Assembly (NCBI GenBank): GCA_020638175.1
Contig: JACKJA010000002.1
Location: 1,612,001 to 1,676,000, forward strand
Direction: 5' to 3'
DNA: 64,000 nucleotides
Origin: Rhodospirillales bacterium
Lineage (GTDB): Bacteria > Pseudomonadota > Alphaproteobacteria > Micavibrionales > Micavibrionaceae
Shown: one piece after another, positions 44,639 through 52,792 of the stretch
Position numbering within the stretch: position 1 is the stretch's first letter
Layout of the letters: the number at the start of each line of letters is the position of its first letter
Notes under the pieces: generated by a model
What the model saw: the letters and a program-made list of their open reading frames with translations, nothing else
Database searches by the model: none
Told to the model about the DNA's origin: nothing
Position numbers and translations under genes: made by a program

Positions 44639-45649
44639 TCAGCGATTCAAGGAATGACCGGACTCGACATAGACCCACAACGTCTTCTGGCCATTGCCGG
44701 GATCGCGGTATATCTGGCCTACCGGGCGATTTTTGACGCCTGCGCCCTGATACTGCTCCAGCAACAAAAGAACCGCCATTTCAAACGTCCCCGTCATGCT
44801 GACCGGCTCAAGAACGGCGAACGTTTTGTCCGTATCCCAGAGCAGCCGGGCATTCGCCTGCACAGCCCACGCTGACAAAACGCCCTTCAGATCGCTGCCG
44901 GCGGCAGCCTTCCATATGTCCTGCGCGGGAACGGGGTCCATTGTAACGGCGATTCCCTCCTGCTTGACGATTCGCGGCGGCGTTACGCCCTGCCCGTCCA
45001 TGACCGGGCCGGTCGACATCATCACCTGCGGTTTGATATCGGGCGTTTGCGGCGGAGCCTTTGATTCGGGCAAGATATGCTCCGCTTCCGCCGCCACAGG
45101 CGCCGGCATACGCTGTAACGATTCGGACATAACGCCCTGCTCGCGGTAACAGCGCCCCAAACGCTTGAAAGCGCTACCCATCCCCATCAAGGCAAACTGG
45201 ATATCCTTGTCGCCGACCCCCAGCGTCAGGATTTGTCCGTCCACCAGAACGGAACGTATTGTTTCTTCGTCCTGAAGGTTGATAATCAAGGTTCCCTGGT
45301 CAAAAGCCGCCCCGGTCAGGACCGCATCAAAGTCCGGAGACACCATCACATGAACCGGGTATTTTTCACCGGGCTTGAAAACCGCCTGACGAAAATCAAC
45401 GACCAGAGCATACAAGCGCTCCTCGTCGCCGGAGAAACGAAACACATAGCCGTTATTGTACTGATTACTCATCAGGCACGGCAAAACGGGCCTTTCGCCC
45501 CCCTGATCCGGAAGAAAAATCGAGGAATACCCCACCAGCCAGGCACTGGTCGGCGCATAAAGAGACTCCTCCTGCGCAGAGACCGGCATAGCCAGCGCCA
45601 TAATCAGCAAAAAAAACAAAGCGGCAGCATTTGTCCCGATGCGTTTCAT
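44639..45649 (-). CDS. Secreted protein with a TcpQ-like C-terminal domain
   Basis: 336 aa from the ATG at 45,649 (GGGGTGAGG upstream). Signal peptide of about 26 residues. Residues about 30-160 (YAPTSAWLVGYSS... to GRCYRE) resemble the N-domain of the coiled-coil protein downstream, with the same Trp, Cys and final Cys spacing. A Pro-rich middle leads to a C-terminal domain (about 230-336) with DLKGVLSAWAVQANARLLWD and GTFEMAVLLLLEQYQGAG, the pattern of TcpQ/pilus-secretin helper domains. Starts 5 bp after the prfB stop. A role in an outer-membrane secretion or pilus complex is inference. Confidence 0.65.
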   Translation of the reverse strand: MKRIGTNAAALFFLLIMALAMPVSAQEESLYAPTSAWLVGYSSIFLPDQGGERPVLPCLMSNQYNNGYVFRFSGDEERLYALVVDFRQAVFKPGEKYPVHVMVSPDFDAVLTGAAFDQGTLIINLQDEETIRSVLVDGQILTLGVGDKDIQFALMGMGSAFKRLGRCYREQGVMSESLQRMPAPVAAEAEHILPESKAPPQTPDIKPQVMMSTGPVMDGQGVTPPRIVKQEGIAVTMDPVPAQDIWKAAAGSDLKGVLSAWAVQANARLLWDTDKTFAVLEPVSMTGTFEMAVLLLLEQYQGAGVKNRPVGQIYRDPGNGQKTLWVYVESGHSLNR

Positions 45650-45654
45650 AGACC

Positions 45655-46768
45655 TCACCCCTCTTTTCCCATCCCCAGACCATGCGCCAGCGACGCCTCC
45701 AGAAACCCGTCCAGATCGCCGTCCAGCACGTTATGCGCCTGCGTGTCTTCATAATTTGTCCGCAGATCCTTGACCATCTGGTATGGATGCAGGACGTAAG
45801 AGCGAATCTGGTGCCCCCAGCCAATATCGCTTTTGGCCCCATGCGCCGCCAGTTTCTCCGCCTCGCGCCGCTCCAGCTCCATCTCGTACAATCGCGCCCG
45901 CAACATGGCCATGGCCTGATCGCGGTTTTGGTGCTGGGATCGTTCGTTCTGACAGGCAACAACAATGCCCGACGGCTGGTGGGTAATACGCACGGCACTG
46001 TCCGTTGTGTTAACGTGCTGGCCGCCCGCGCCGCTAGAACGATACGTATCGATACGCAAATCTTTTTCGTCTATTTCGATATCAATGGAATCATCAATAA
46101 CCGGCGACACGGCGACCGAAGCAAAACTGGTATGGCGGCGGGCATTTGAATCAAAAGGCGATATCCGCACCAGCCGGTGCACGCCGTTTTCCGCCTTCAA
46201 CCAACCATAGGCGCGCTCGCCTTCTATTTTCAAGGTTGCGGATTTAATCCCGGCTTCCTCACCGTCGCTCCGCTCCAGCAATAAAACCTTATATCCCCGC
46301 TGCCCGGCCCAGCGCGTGTACATCCGCAGCAACATCTCGGCCCAGTCCTGCGCCTCGGTGCCGCCGGACCCGGCATGCACTTCCAAAAAGGCATCATTGC
46401 CATCGGCTTCCCCCGACAACAGGCTTTCCAGTTGGAGTTTTTCGGTTTTTTTCTGGAGGACAGCCAACGCCAGCTCAGCCTCGGCAACGATCTCCTGATC
46501 GCCTTCGGCCTCGCCCATCTCAATCAACTCGACATTATCGTTCAAACCGTGTTCGATCGTCCGAATTTCCGCGATCTGCTGCTCCAGCCGCGTGCGTTCT
46601 TTCATCAGGGATTGGGCTTTTTCCTGATCCGACCACAAGTTCGGATCCTCACATAAAGCATTCAGTTCGTCCATCCGGGAGAGCGCCTGATCCCAGTCAA
46701 AGACGCCTCCTCAGCAAAGACAGGGACTCTTCGATCGCCCCGGCCATGCTTTCTGTTTCTGCCTTCAT
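45655..46768 (-). CDS. prfB: Peptide chain release factor 2, needs programmed +1 frameshift
   Basis: About 370 aa after frameshift. The gene starts at the ATG at 46,768 (AAGGAA upstream), reads 23 codons to CTT, then meets an in-frame TGA (46,699-46,697); a +1 slip gives Asp and joins the long frame that continues to 45,655. RF2 recognises UGA and UAA stops. Seen: the GGQ loop in RSSGAGGQHVNTTDSAVRITH, and SPFDSNARRHTSFASV. Reading only from the internal ATG at 46,674 gives 339 aa and drops the true N-terminus. The frameshift lets RF2 level control its own synthesis. Confidence 0.95.
46696..46711 (-). promoter_or_regulatory. prfB autoregulatory frameshift site
   Basis: Minus strand AGGAGG-CGT-CTT-TGA-C: an internal Shine-Dalgarno (46,711-46,706), a 3-nt spacer, the slippery CTT codon and the weak stop context TGAC, with the layout of the classic bacterial prfB site. 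When RF2 is scarce the ribosome slips by +1 and makes more RF2. Confidence 0.95.
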
Positions 46769-46810
46769 GACATATTCCTTATGGTCCGATATTTATCACC
46801 GGAAAGCAGA

Positions 46811-47398
46811 TTAGGCCGCTTTTTCGGCCTTGTCATCCCCTTGTTGCCCATGGCTGACAAAGAAATCCATCATCGCCGTAATAAAGGCGGCACGATTGTC
46901 ATCACTCACATCGCCGCTCATCAAAGCGCCGTCAAAACAGGGCGTTTCGTCTTGCCACTCGACGCCCGCCTGGATCATCATATCGAACAAGGCCACCGGC
47001 CCGGAAATCTTGCGACCTTTGGCATTATCGGTCCGAACCAGCAAATCCGCCGCTTCGCCAAACACAGCCACCGGCTTGTCCGCGTTCATAAAGCTCGTAA
47101 TAAACCGCTTGGTGTGAGCCGTCAGCATCAATTTGTCCATGCTCCGCTGCCCGCCCGGCAGCACCAGCATGTCGTAGTCGGCGCCCAGCGCCGTCGAAAG
47201 CGACTGGTCGACCATGAAATGATGGCCCCAGCTCTCGCCGGTCCAGCCATTAACCAGCCCCTGATCCGGGCTGATGATATGAAGGGTTGCCCCGGATTCC
47301 AGCAACGCCCGCTGCGCCGCCGTTACATCCGGCTCGTAAAAACCGTTAGCCAGCAAAAGAGCGATCTTTGTACCCGATAGAGATTTGTTGTTATTCAT
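46811..47398 (-). CDS. DJ-1/PfpI-family protein lacking the usual nucleophile
   Basis: 195 aa from the ATG at 47,398 (GGGAG seven bases upstream; the frame opens at 47,539). A DJ-1/PfpI fold: KIALLLANGFYEPDV, YDMLVLPGGQRSMDKL, then KPVAVFGEAADLLV where the active Cys (AICHG) should stand; Phe/Gly take its place. So it probably lacks protease, chaperone or glyoxalase activity. An acidic/Lys-rich tail follows. It is the last chromosomal gene before the element and stands about 40 bp upstream of prfB in the same direction. Confidence 0.8.
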   Translation of the reverse strand: MNNNKSLSGTKIALLLANGFYEPDVTAAQRALLESGATLHIISPDQGLVNGWTGESWGHHFMVDQSLSTALGADYDMLVLPGGQRSMDKLMLTAHTKRFITSFMNADKPVAVFGEAADLLVRTDNAKGRKISGPVALFDMMIQAGVEWQDETPCFDGALMSGDVSDDNRAAFITAMMDFFVSHGQQGDDKAEKAA

Positions 47399-47577
47399 TT
47401 TTTTCTCCCGTTTTTGTAGTGCCACCGCTTGCCCGCCACCCAAGGCCGACACAGGCACGAATAACCACCGAAAAGTTAAGGGAATCGGGCTGCGTCCGCA
47501 GCCATCAGATATTCGCGATTCCGTGAGTGGCACAGACAATCGTTTTTTTTGCCGTAAATGTCAAGTTTTTAGAAAAA

Positions 47578-47628
47578 TGGAGCGGGTGATGGGGATCGAA
47601 CCCTCGGCCCTCAGCTTGGGAAGCTGAG
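47578..47628 (-). tRNA. 3' half of a tRNA-Gly (CCC), truncated: attachment-site copy
   Basis: The minus strand reads a complete anticodon arm (stem TCAGC/GCTGA, loop TTCCCAA, anticodon CCC), variable loop, T-arm with GGTTCGATCC, the 3' acceptor strand CACCCGC, discriminator T and encoded CCA. The 5' acceptor strand and D-arm are absent: upstream there is unrelated sequence. One T-stem pair is mismatched. This is the direct-repeat remnant left by integration into the 3' end of tRNA-Gly, so it is one border (att) of the element. It is not a working tRNA. Confidence 0.85.
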
Positions 47629-47681
47629 TAAAACACTTTGATTTCTGCGGTGTAGCGAGCACTCGCCACAAATTCGCCACA

Positions 47682-48723
47682 TCAATTCATCAGTATTTCG
47701 GAAACTAACTCTTCCGCTGTCTGCTTCCTCGCCTCTTCGCGATCCTTCAGAAGGTGACCATAAACGTTCAGCGTGACCTCGATTCGGGAGTGCCCCATCG
47801 TCTCCTGAATGAACTTAAGGTCTTTGCCTTTCTCGATCAGCTTTGACGCGTAGTAATGTCGGAGCGAATACATCGTGTATTTGGGGCGCTCAACCTCCCT
47901 GCCCCCTTTGACTTCCTTCACCATCAGGTCTGCCTCTCTCAGCAGCGGCACCCAGGCGCTTCGACGGAACCGTCCCAGCAGCTGTGGCTTCCCTGTAGAG
48001 GTAGGAAACACCAACGCATCATCGGCGCCTCCGCTGTAATGCTTCCAGTCAGCGAGCATGTCGAGAACGAGTTGCGGAAGATATATGGTCCGGCGTCCCG
48101 CCCGCGATTTCACGGGTCCGATGATTCCGTTCTTGTCAGCCCGCTGCTTAACCGTTACGTGGTCCGTCTGAACATGAGGCCACGCAAGGCCGCGGTACTC
48201 GGACGGTCGCATGCCGGAAAATCCGGCCAGATAAATCATGGGGCGGTAGCGTGCCCAGCTTTTCTCCAGCTGTTCGTTTTTTGCGGCAAGCACATCGGCA
48301 GCGCCGAAGATATCGCGCATTTCCTTGTCGGAAGGGATTTCGACTTCGCTTTCCTCTTCCTCATACCGCCCGGTCTTCACCGTTATCCCGGCGGCAGGAT
48401 CGTCCTTGATGTGGCCCTGATGCTTCATTTCGATCAATACTGAGTGCAGCGACGACAGCGTGCGCCTAGCCAGATCACGGCTCTTGTTCTCCAGAAGCCA
48501 GCTACGAAAATGCACAATATCGACAGGCTCGATTTCCTGCAGAGACTTCGGCCAAGCGTATTCGGAGATAATTCGGCCACGATGGCGATACTCTTCGAGC
48601 GTCGCGGGCTCAACCTTTTCGCGGCCATCACGGCCGACTTTTTCGCAGATATCGAGCCATTCAGAAACCGCCTTCGGGACTGAGCGAATACCCTTTCAGG
48701 GTAGCAAGGATGCCGTTAATCAT
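47682..48723 (-). CDS. Tyrosine recombinase (integrase), apparent frameshift near the 5' end
   Basis: Catalytic domain with the Arg of GFSGMRPSEYRGLAW, the Arg-His of YSLRHYYASKL, the His of ETMGHSRIEV and the Tyr of LNVYGHLL. The core-binding helices (WLDICEKVGRDG...) are in the same frame but upstream of the first normal start, GTG at 48,515: that frame is open to 48,695, where TGA stops it, and has no ATG or GTG. An ATG at 48,723 opens a second frame whose first ten codons (to TLK) join naturally to this one after a 1-nt shift at AAAGGGT (48,696-48,690). So the gene is either frameshifted, or uses recoding or a sequence error is present. Confidence 0.75.
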
Positions 48724-48794
48724 TCGTTAACGCTATTTACCACACTGGCCTGATTCTGATGGTTTCGGCAAGACGGTGGCGGTCGTATCGCTAT

Positions 48795-48814
48795 CCGCGA
48801 GGGTCTCGCGAGGC
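48795..48814. promoter_or_regulatory. Inverted repeat CGCGAG-N3-CTCGCG, copy 1
   Basis: 20-bp block with perfect 6-bp arms and spacer GGT, followed by AGGC, in the gap between the integrase and the SprT-like gene. It matches copy 2 at 54,309-54,328 at 18 of 20 bases; both differences are in the spacer. Likely the binding site of an element-encoded regulator. Confidence 0.5.
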
Positions 48815-48879
48815 ACTGAATATTTCAGCAAGGGCATTCTAGGCAGGACGGCTGCCTCAAGCGCTGAATCGCGCGGAAA

Positions 48880-48897
48880 TTGGAATGTACATTCCAA
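48880..48897. promoter_or_regulatory. 18-bp perfect palindrome upstream of the SprT-like gene
   Basis: TTGGAATGTACATTCCAA is identical to its reverse complement and lies 37 bp before the GTG of the SprT-like gene. It has the form of a dimeric repressor operator. It does not match the alphaproteobacterial LexA box (GTTC-N7-GTTC). The binding protein is unknown. Confidence 0.5.
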
Positions 48898-48933
48898 AAG
48901 GCAGCCACCTTCTCGATGCTTGGGAGGTCTGCC

Positions 48934-49635
48934 GTGTCAAGAGACGATACCCCGGATACCCGCCTGCGACCAACCAATGAGACCTATGGCCGATTCCAGC
49001 AGGTCTATGAGCTTTACAACAAGCGCCTGTTCGATGATGCGCTGCCGAACTGCCTGATTACGTTGCAGCGACGGCGCCGCAGTTACGGCTATTTTTGCGG
49101 CGACCGGTTTGGCCGGGAGGATGGCAAGACGACAGACGAGATCGCGCTCAATCCCTCGCATTTTCGCGATCGTCCCTTAACAGAAGTTCTCGCTACCCTC
49201 GCCCATGAGATGGTGCATTTATGGCAGCACCATCACGGCACGCCGGGCCGCGGCCGCTACCACAACCGCGAATGGGCCGACAAAATGAAGGTGGTCGGGC
49301 TGCAACCGACCGACACGGGCGAAGAAGGCGGCAAAGAGACCGGTGATAGCGTTCATCACCTGGTTGTGCCGGATGGTTCCTTCGAGCGTCTCACCAAATC
49401 GATCATCGCTAAAGGCTTTGCGATCCGCTGGAAGGAGCGGCCGCGGATTGCACCGGCAGGCGCGGAGGAGGCCGCTGAAAGTGCGACCACCGCAAAGGAA
49501 AAGAAGAGCGGCAAACGCATCCGTTATCTGTGCAGCCATGACGATTGCGGCCAGAAGGCCTGGGCCAAGCACGATGCGAATTTGATTTGCGGCGACCACA
49601 TGGCCGCGATGGTTCCCTCCCCCTCCGAGACGTAA
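48934..49635 (+). CDS. SprT-like domain zinc metalloprotein
   Basis: 233 aa from the GTG at 48,934 (GGGAGG six bases upstream; the frame opens at a TTG at 48,880 within the palindrome). SprT-like zincin domain: ETYGRFQQVYELYNKRLFDDALP, then HEMVHLWQHHHGTPG with two metal His and the Glu. The C-terminal part has four cysteines (CSHDDCG... CGDH) for a zinc ribbon. SPRTN-type proteases clear DNA-protein crosslinks; homologues are frequent on conjugative elements. Its function on the element is not known. Confidence 0.85.
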   Translation: MSRDDTPDTRLRPTNETYGRFQQVYELYNKRLFDDALPNCLITLQRRRRSYGYFCGDRFGREDGKTTDEIALNPSHFRDRPLTEVLATLAHEMVHLWQHHHGTPGRGRYHNREWADKMKVVGLQPTDTGEEGGKETGDSVHHLVVPDGSFERLTKSIIAKGFAIRWKERPRIAPAGAEEAAESATTAKEKKSGKRIRYLCSHDDCGQKAWAKHDANLICGDHMAAMVPSPSET

Positions 49636-49636
49636 G

Positions 49637-49668
49637 AAAGCCGGGAGCGATTACCGCCCCCGGCGTTT
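49637..49668. terminator. Hairpin between converging SprT-like and 79-aa genes
   Basis: AAGCCGGG...CCCGGCGTTT: arms GCCGGG (49,640-49,645) and CCCGGC (49,659-49,664) with GCG/CGC pairing inside and a short T run on the plus side. It fills the 48-bp gap of two converging genes. Confidence 0.5.
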
Positions 49669-49683
49669 CAGTGTCGGACCGAC

Positions 49684-49923
49684 CTAGTCCGGATTTTCTG
49701 AAGCGCCTTCACCGGGCAATTCGTAGAGCGAAAAGTCGCTGACGATCTGCGTACCGTGAAGCTTCACGTAAAGGGCGCCGTTTTCTTTCTGCCAAGCAAC
49801 CCCGATGCGCTCGTAGCTAGCGTTCTTGCCGTAACCGTGCCGGACTTTTACGACGTGGGTCGGTGGGTTGCTCTTCTTGCCGTTGGTTTGCTCGGCGATT
49901 TGGTTTTCTGCTGCATTGGTCAT
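49684..49923 (-). CDS. Small element-borne hypothetical protein
   Basis: 79 aa. An excellent AAGGAGAAAGACC precedes the ATG at 49,923. The core THVVKVRHGYGKNASYERIG then QKENGALYVKLHG looks like a small beta-barrel and is of a kind often seen on alphaproteobacterial plasmids and islands. Function unknown. The start was cut from a longer frame to 50,085 on the basis of the ribosome site. Confidence 0.65.
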   Translation of the reverse strand: MTNAAENQIAEQTNGKKSNPPTHVVKVRHGYGKNASYERIGVAWQKENGALYVKLHGTQIVSDFSLYELPGEGASENPD

Positions 49924-50296
49924 GGTCTTTCTCCTTGTCTTCTGTTTTGAGTGACGGGCTGGCTTATTCCAGCCTTGCCCGCCGAACAGCGGACGCCGCC
50001 GGGAACGTGTCATGGCCAACACGGGAGCCTGCGTAGGCGCAGGCGAACGGAGCGGGCAGGCCATTGACGCGCCGCCGCGAGGCATTCCCGGTGCGTTTGC
50101 TAAGGCGATAAGGGGTTAACGCTGGAATAGAGACAGACCCGGCCAGACAAAAAAAGACGGAGACAGAACACCAATCAGCAATCAAACACGCCGAAAAAAA
50201 AGCTTGGGGAAAAATCCCCGCGCGTTAACGACTTCTTGATATGTATCTGATAACAATGGAAAGAGACGTCTTTAAATGCAGGGAAGAAGATACGCA
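49924..50296. other. Gene-free, hairpin-rich stretch (candidate leader, oriT or small-RNA region)
   Basis: No gene is convincing here. Inverted repeats: GGCTGG-N6-CCAGCC (about 49,956-49,973), CGTGT-N8-ACACG (about 50,005-50,022) and a perfect 7-bp stem GCCTGCG-TAGG-CGCAGGC (50,027-50,044). Near 50,130-50,170 there are repeated AGACA/AGACGG words. A hairpin just upstream of a repeat array fits an oriT or a structured leader of the 79-aa gene; I cannot tell which. Confidence 0.35.
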
Positions 50297-52774
50297 ATGA
50301 AACGGATTTTGCTGGCAGGCGCGTTTCTGACGCTGTTCGTTGGTGCGGGCCCGGCTTTCGCCACCGCGCCGGGCGATGCCTGTGCCCCCGCACTCGATGG
50401 CAAGGTCCGTCAGGATGATGGCTATATCCTGGTCTGTGATGGCTCTAACTGGCAGGCCGTCGCCCACGTCAATACTCTCACCAAGAACGGTTACATCATG
50501 TTCAGCTCCGGCGGCGATGCTGCCGCGCCGCTTCATGTCTGGGGCGAAGCTATTCTCGGTGCGCAGGGCCTGTCCTGCGCCGGGTCCACGGAGGGCGGCC
50601 TGCGGTATTTGAGCGCCTCTGACCTCTGGCAATACTGCGATGGGGCCAGCTGGGCGGACCTGGCGAGCGGCAGTGGGTCAGGAATCGCCGTCGTTACCGG
50701 TGAGCCTGCCCCGACCTTTACCTACATGCTTGATGACCTGACCGACGTGAATGCCGGTGCGCCTTCTGGCGGTGAATGCCTGACCTGGAGTGGTACAGAA
50801 TGGGCCAATGGTGCCTGCGGCGCGGCCCTATCGACCGTGACCGGACAACCTGCGCCGACCTTCAATTTCGTCCTTGATGATTTGAGCGATGTCGATGCCG
50901 CCGGCCCGAACAACGGCGACGTCATGTATTACAGCGCCGGGGCGTCCGGATGGACCATTGGTGCCCTGACAACCACCGCCTCACCCGCCGGTGCGGACCG
51001 CGAAATCCAGTTCAACAGCGGCGGTTCGCTTTCTGCCGACAGCAATTTTGTATTCACGTCGGCCGGCTTTCTGGGTATCGGCACAGCAACACCTGCTTCC
51101 CCGCTTCATTTAACATCAGATTCGCCCGACGTGATTTTCAACGATACCGGGACGGACAACGCAACCAGCTTCTATTTTCAGAATGATGGCGTGACACAAA
51201 CATCTCTAAACGCCTATCAAGGATCAAGCCCATATATCCATTTGAAGGACAACACAGCGACAGAGGTCGGTTTCATTGTAGGAAGAGATACTCTGCGCGG
51301 GGATTACCGGTTCAGCATTGCCGGAAACTCAACAAGAAAACTGATGTGGCGCGATTTTGGAGCGGGCTGGAATGCCGCAAAAATTGAGGTTTTTAAAAAT
51401 TCAGGGTCTAACAACAAAGGCACAATGCTCATACAAACCGCGGGCCACTCAATCCCCCAGTTGTTCCTGGATGATGCAGGGGCAGTCGGTGTTGGAACAT
51501 TAACGCCGGTGACTCAGCTCGACGTTGCCGGAGCGGTAAAGGTCGATTATGACGCGGCGACCTGTGACGGCACGATCGCCGGGGCGATTCGCTATGACAG
51601 CGGCGCGCCGTCCCTTGATTACTGCGACGGCTCCGTGTGGCAGACGATCGCCAATGGCGGCTCGACCGGCCTGTGGACCGACAACGGCACGCACATAAGT
51701 TATCAAAGCGCGCATTTCCTCAAAGCCGGGGAAACGATGACCAGCGCCGGGTTTGATGGCGGTATGGGTTCGGCGCTGGTTTGGAATAAAGACAAATCCG
51801 CGCTGCGTGCAGGGTACGTTAATGGATCACAATGGAATGAAGCTAATACCGGCGACTACAGTGTTGCGTTTGGCTATAACAATACTGTGGCATCTTGGGC
51901 GTCGCTTGCGGTTGGTGAGGCCAATGTGATCACAGGTGGCGTGGGTGGCAGCGGAATCGCTATGGGGCGTATGAACACTCTTACCTTTGGCGGATCAAAT
52001 GCAACTATCGCCATGGGGTTCAGCAATTCCGCAGTAGGAGATGGCAGTGTCGCATTAGGCAATACTAATTCTGTTACCAACCATAGCGGCTATGCGATTG
52101 GGCGCGGCAACAGCGCAGATGGTAATAACATGGCGTTGGGACGCTACGCAAAAGTTACAGGTAATGGCTCCATCGCCTTCGGGGCGACCAACGCCGATCC
52201 CGCGACCGACCCCGTTGTTTCCGGCGCCGATTCGATCGGCTTTTTCCTCGGCGACCAGAGCGGTGTCGATGTTGCCCAGTCCAACGCCTTTGTCATTATG
52301 GGCGGAAAGGTTGGAATTGGCACGACCAGCCCAAGTGTTGAGCTCAACGTGATCGGTGACATTGAATACACCGGTATGCTCAACGATGTGTCCGACCGTC
52401 GCCTGAAAACCGATATTGTCGATTTGCCCGCAGGTCAGATCGAAAAACTCCTCGCCCTGAACGGCGTGACCTTCAAGATGAAGAATGACAGCGAAGGCCG
52501 AACGGAAATCGGTTTGATCGCGCAGGATGTCGAGCTCGTCTATCCCGAACTGGTGCGCGAGAGCGGCAGCGGCGTCAAATCCCTGAACTATACGGGCCTT
52601 ATCGCGCCCATCATCGAGGCGCTGCGCGAGCAGCAAGCACTGATCGCCGCGCAGACCACGCGCATCGATGATCTGGAAGCGGCGCTTTCGGCGCAGACGA
52701 CCTTGAATGAAAACCTCGAAGCCCGATTGCTGGCGCTGGAAATGCGCTATGGCACCGGCGAAGCGACGGAGTAA
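50297..52774 (+). CDS. Secreted adhesin-like protein: CDG-W repeats, YadA-head motifs and C-terminal S74 chaperone domain
   Basis: 825 aa from the ATG at 50,297 (an in-frame ATG at 50,276 lies before it). Signal peptide of about 22 residues. Four or so cysteine units with the phrase YCDGxxW (at about 40, 110 and 435) alternate with PAPTFxxxLDDLxDVxA blocks. At about 525-625 come eight YadA-head 14-mers (SVAFGYNN, SLAVGEAN, GIAMGRMN and so on). The C-terminus is a peptidase S74 domain (SDRRLKTDI... EIGLIAQDVE...) with a coiled coil. S74 domains trimerise phage tail fibres and then cut themselves off. Likely a trimeric surface or released fibre. Cooperates with or resembles the next gene. Confidence 0.82.
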   Translation: MKRILLAGAFLTLFVGAGPAFATAPGDACAPALDGKVRQDDGYILVCDGSNWQAVAHVNTLTKNGYIMFSSGGDAAAPLHVWGEAILGAQGLSCAGSTEGGLRYLSASDLWQYCDGASWADLASGSGSGIAVVTGEPAPTFTYMLDDLTDVNAGAPSGGECLTWSGTEWANGACGAALSTVTGQPAPTFNFVLDDLSDVDAAGPNNGDVMYYSAGASGWTIGALTTTASPAGADREIQFNSGGSLSADSNFVFTSAGFLGIGTATPASPLHLTSDSPDVIFNDTGTDNATSFYFQNDGVTQTSLNAYQGSSPYIHLKDNTATEVGFIVGRDTLRGDYRFSIAGNSTRKLMWRDFGAGWNAAKIEVFKNSGSNNKGTMLIQTAGHSIPQLFLDDAGAVGVGTLTPVTQLDVAGAVKVDYDAATCDGTIAGAIRYDSGAPSLDYCDGSVWQTIANGGSTGLWTDNGTHISYQSAHFLKAGETMTSAGFDGGMGSALVWNKDKSALRAGYVNGSQWNEANTGDYSVAFGYNNTVASWASLAVGEANVITGGVGGSGIAMGRMNTLTFGGSNATIAMGFSNSAVGDGSVALGNTNSVTNHSGYAIGRGNSADGNNMALGRYAKVTGNGSIAFGATNADPATDPVVSGADSIGFFLGDQSGVDVAQSNAFVIMGGKVGIGTTSPSVELNVIGDIEYTGMLNDVSDRRLKTDIVDLPAGQIEKLLALNGVTFKMKNDSEGRTEIGLIAQDVELVYPELVRESGSGVKSLNYTGLIAPIIEALREQQALIAAQTTRIDDLEAALSAQTTLNENLEARLLALEMRYGTGEATE

Positions 52775-52792
52775 GACAACGAAGGAGCAAGG

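Noticed and set aside
46655..46674. Start of prfB at the ATG at 46,674
   Set aside because: The frameshift site and the upstream N-terminus are intact, so this Met is internal.
47578..47628. A working tRNA-Gly
   Set aside because: The D-arm and 5' acceptor strand are missing, so it cannot fold into a tRNA.
48434..48631. 65-codon minus-strand frame overlapping the integrase 5' part
   Set aside because: Different frame from the core-binding helices, and its product has no domain.
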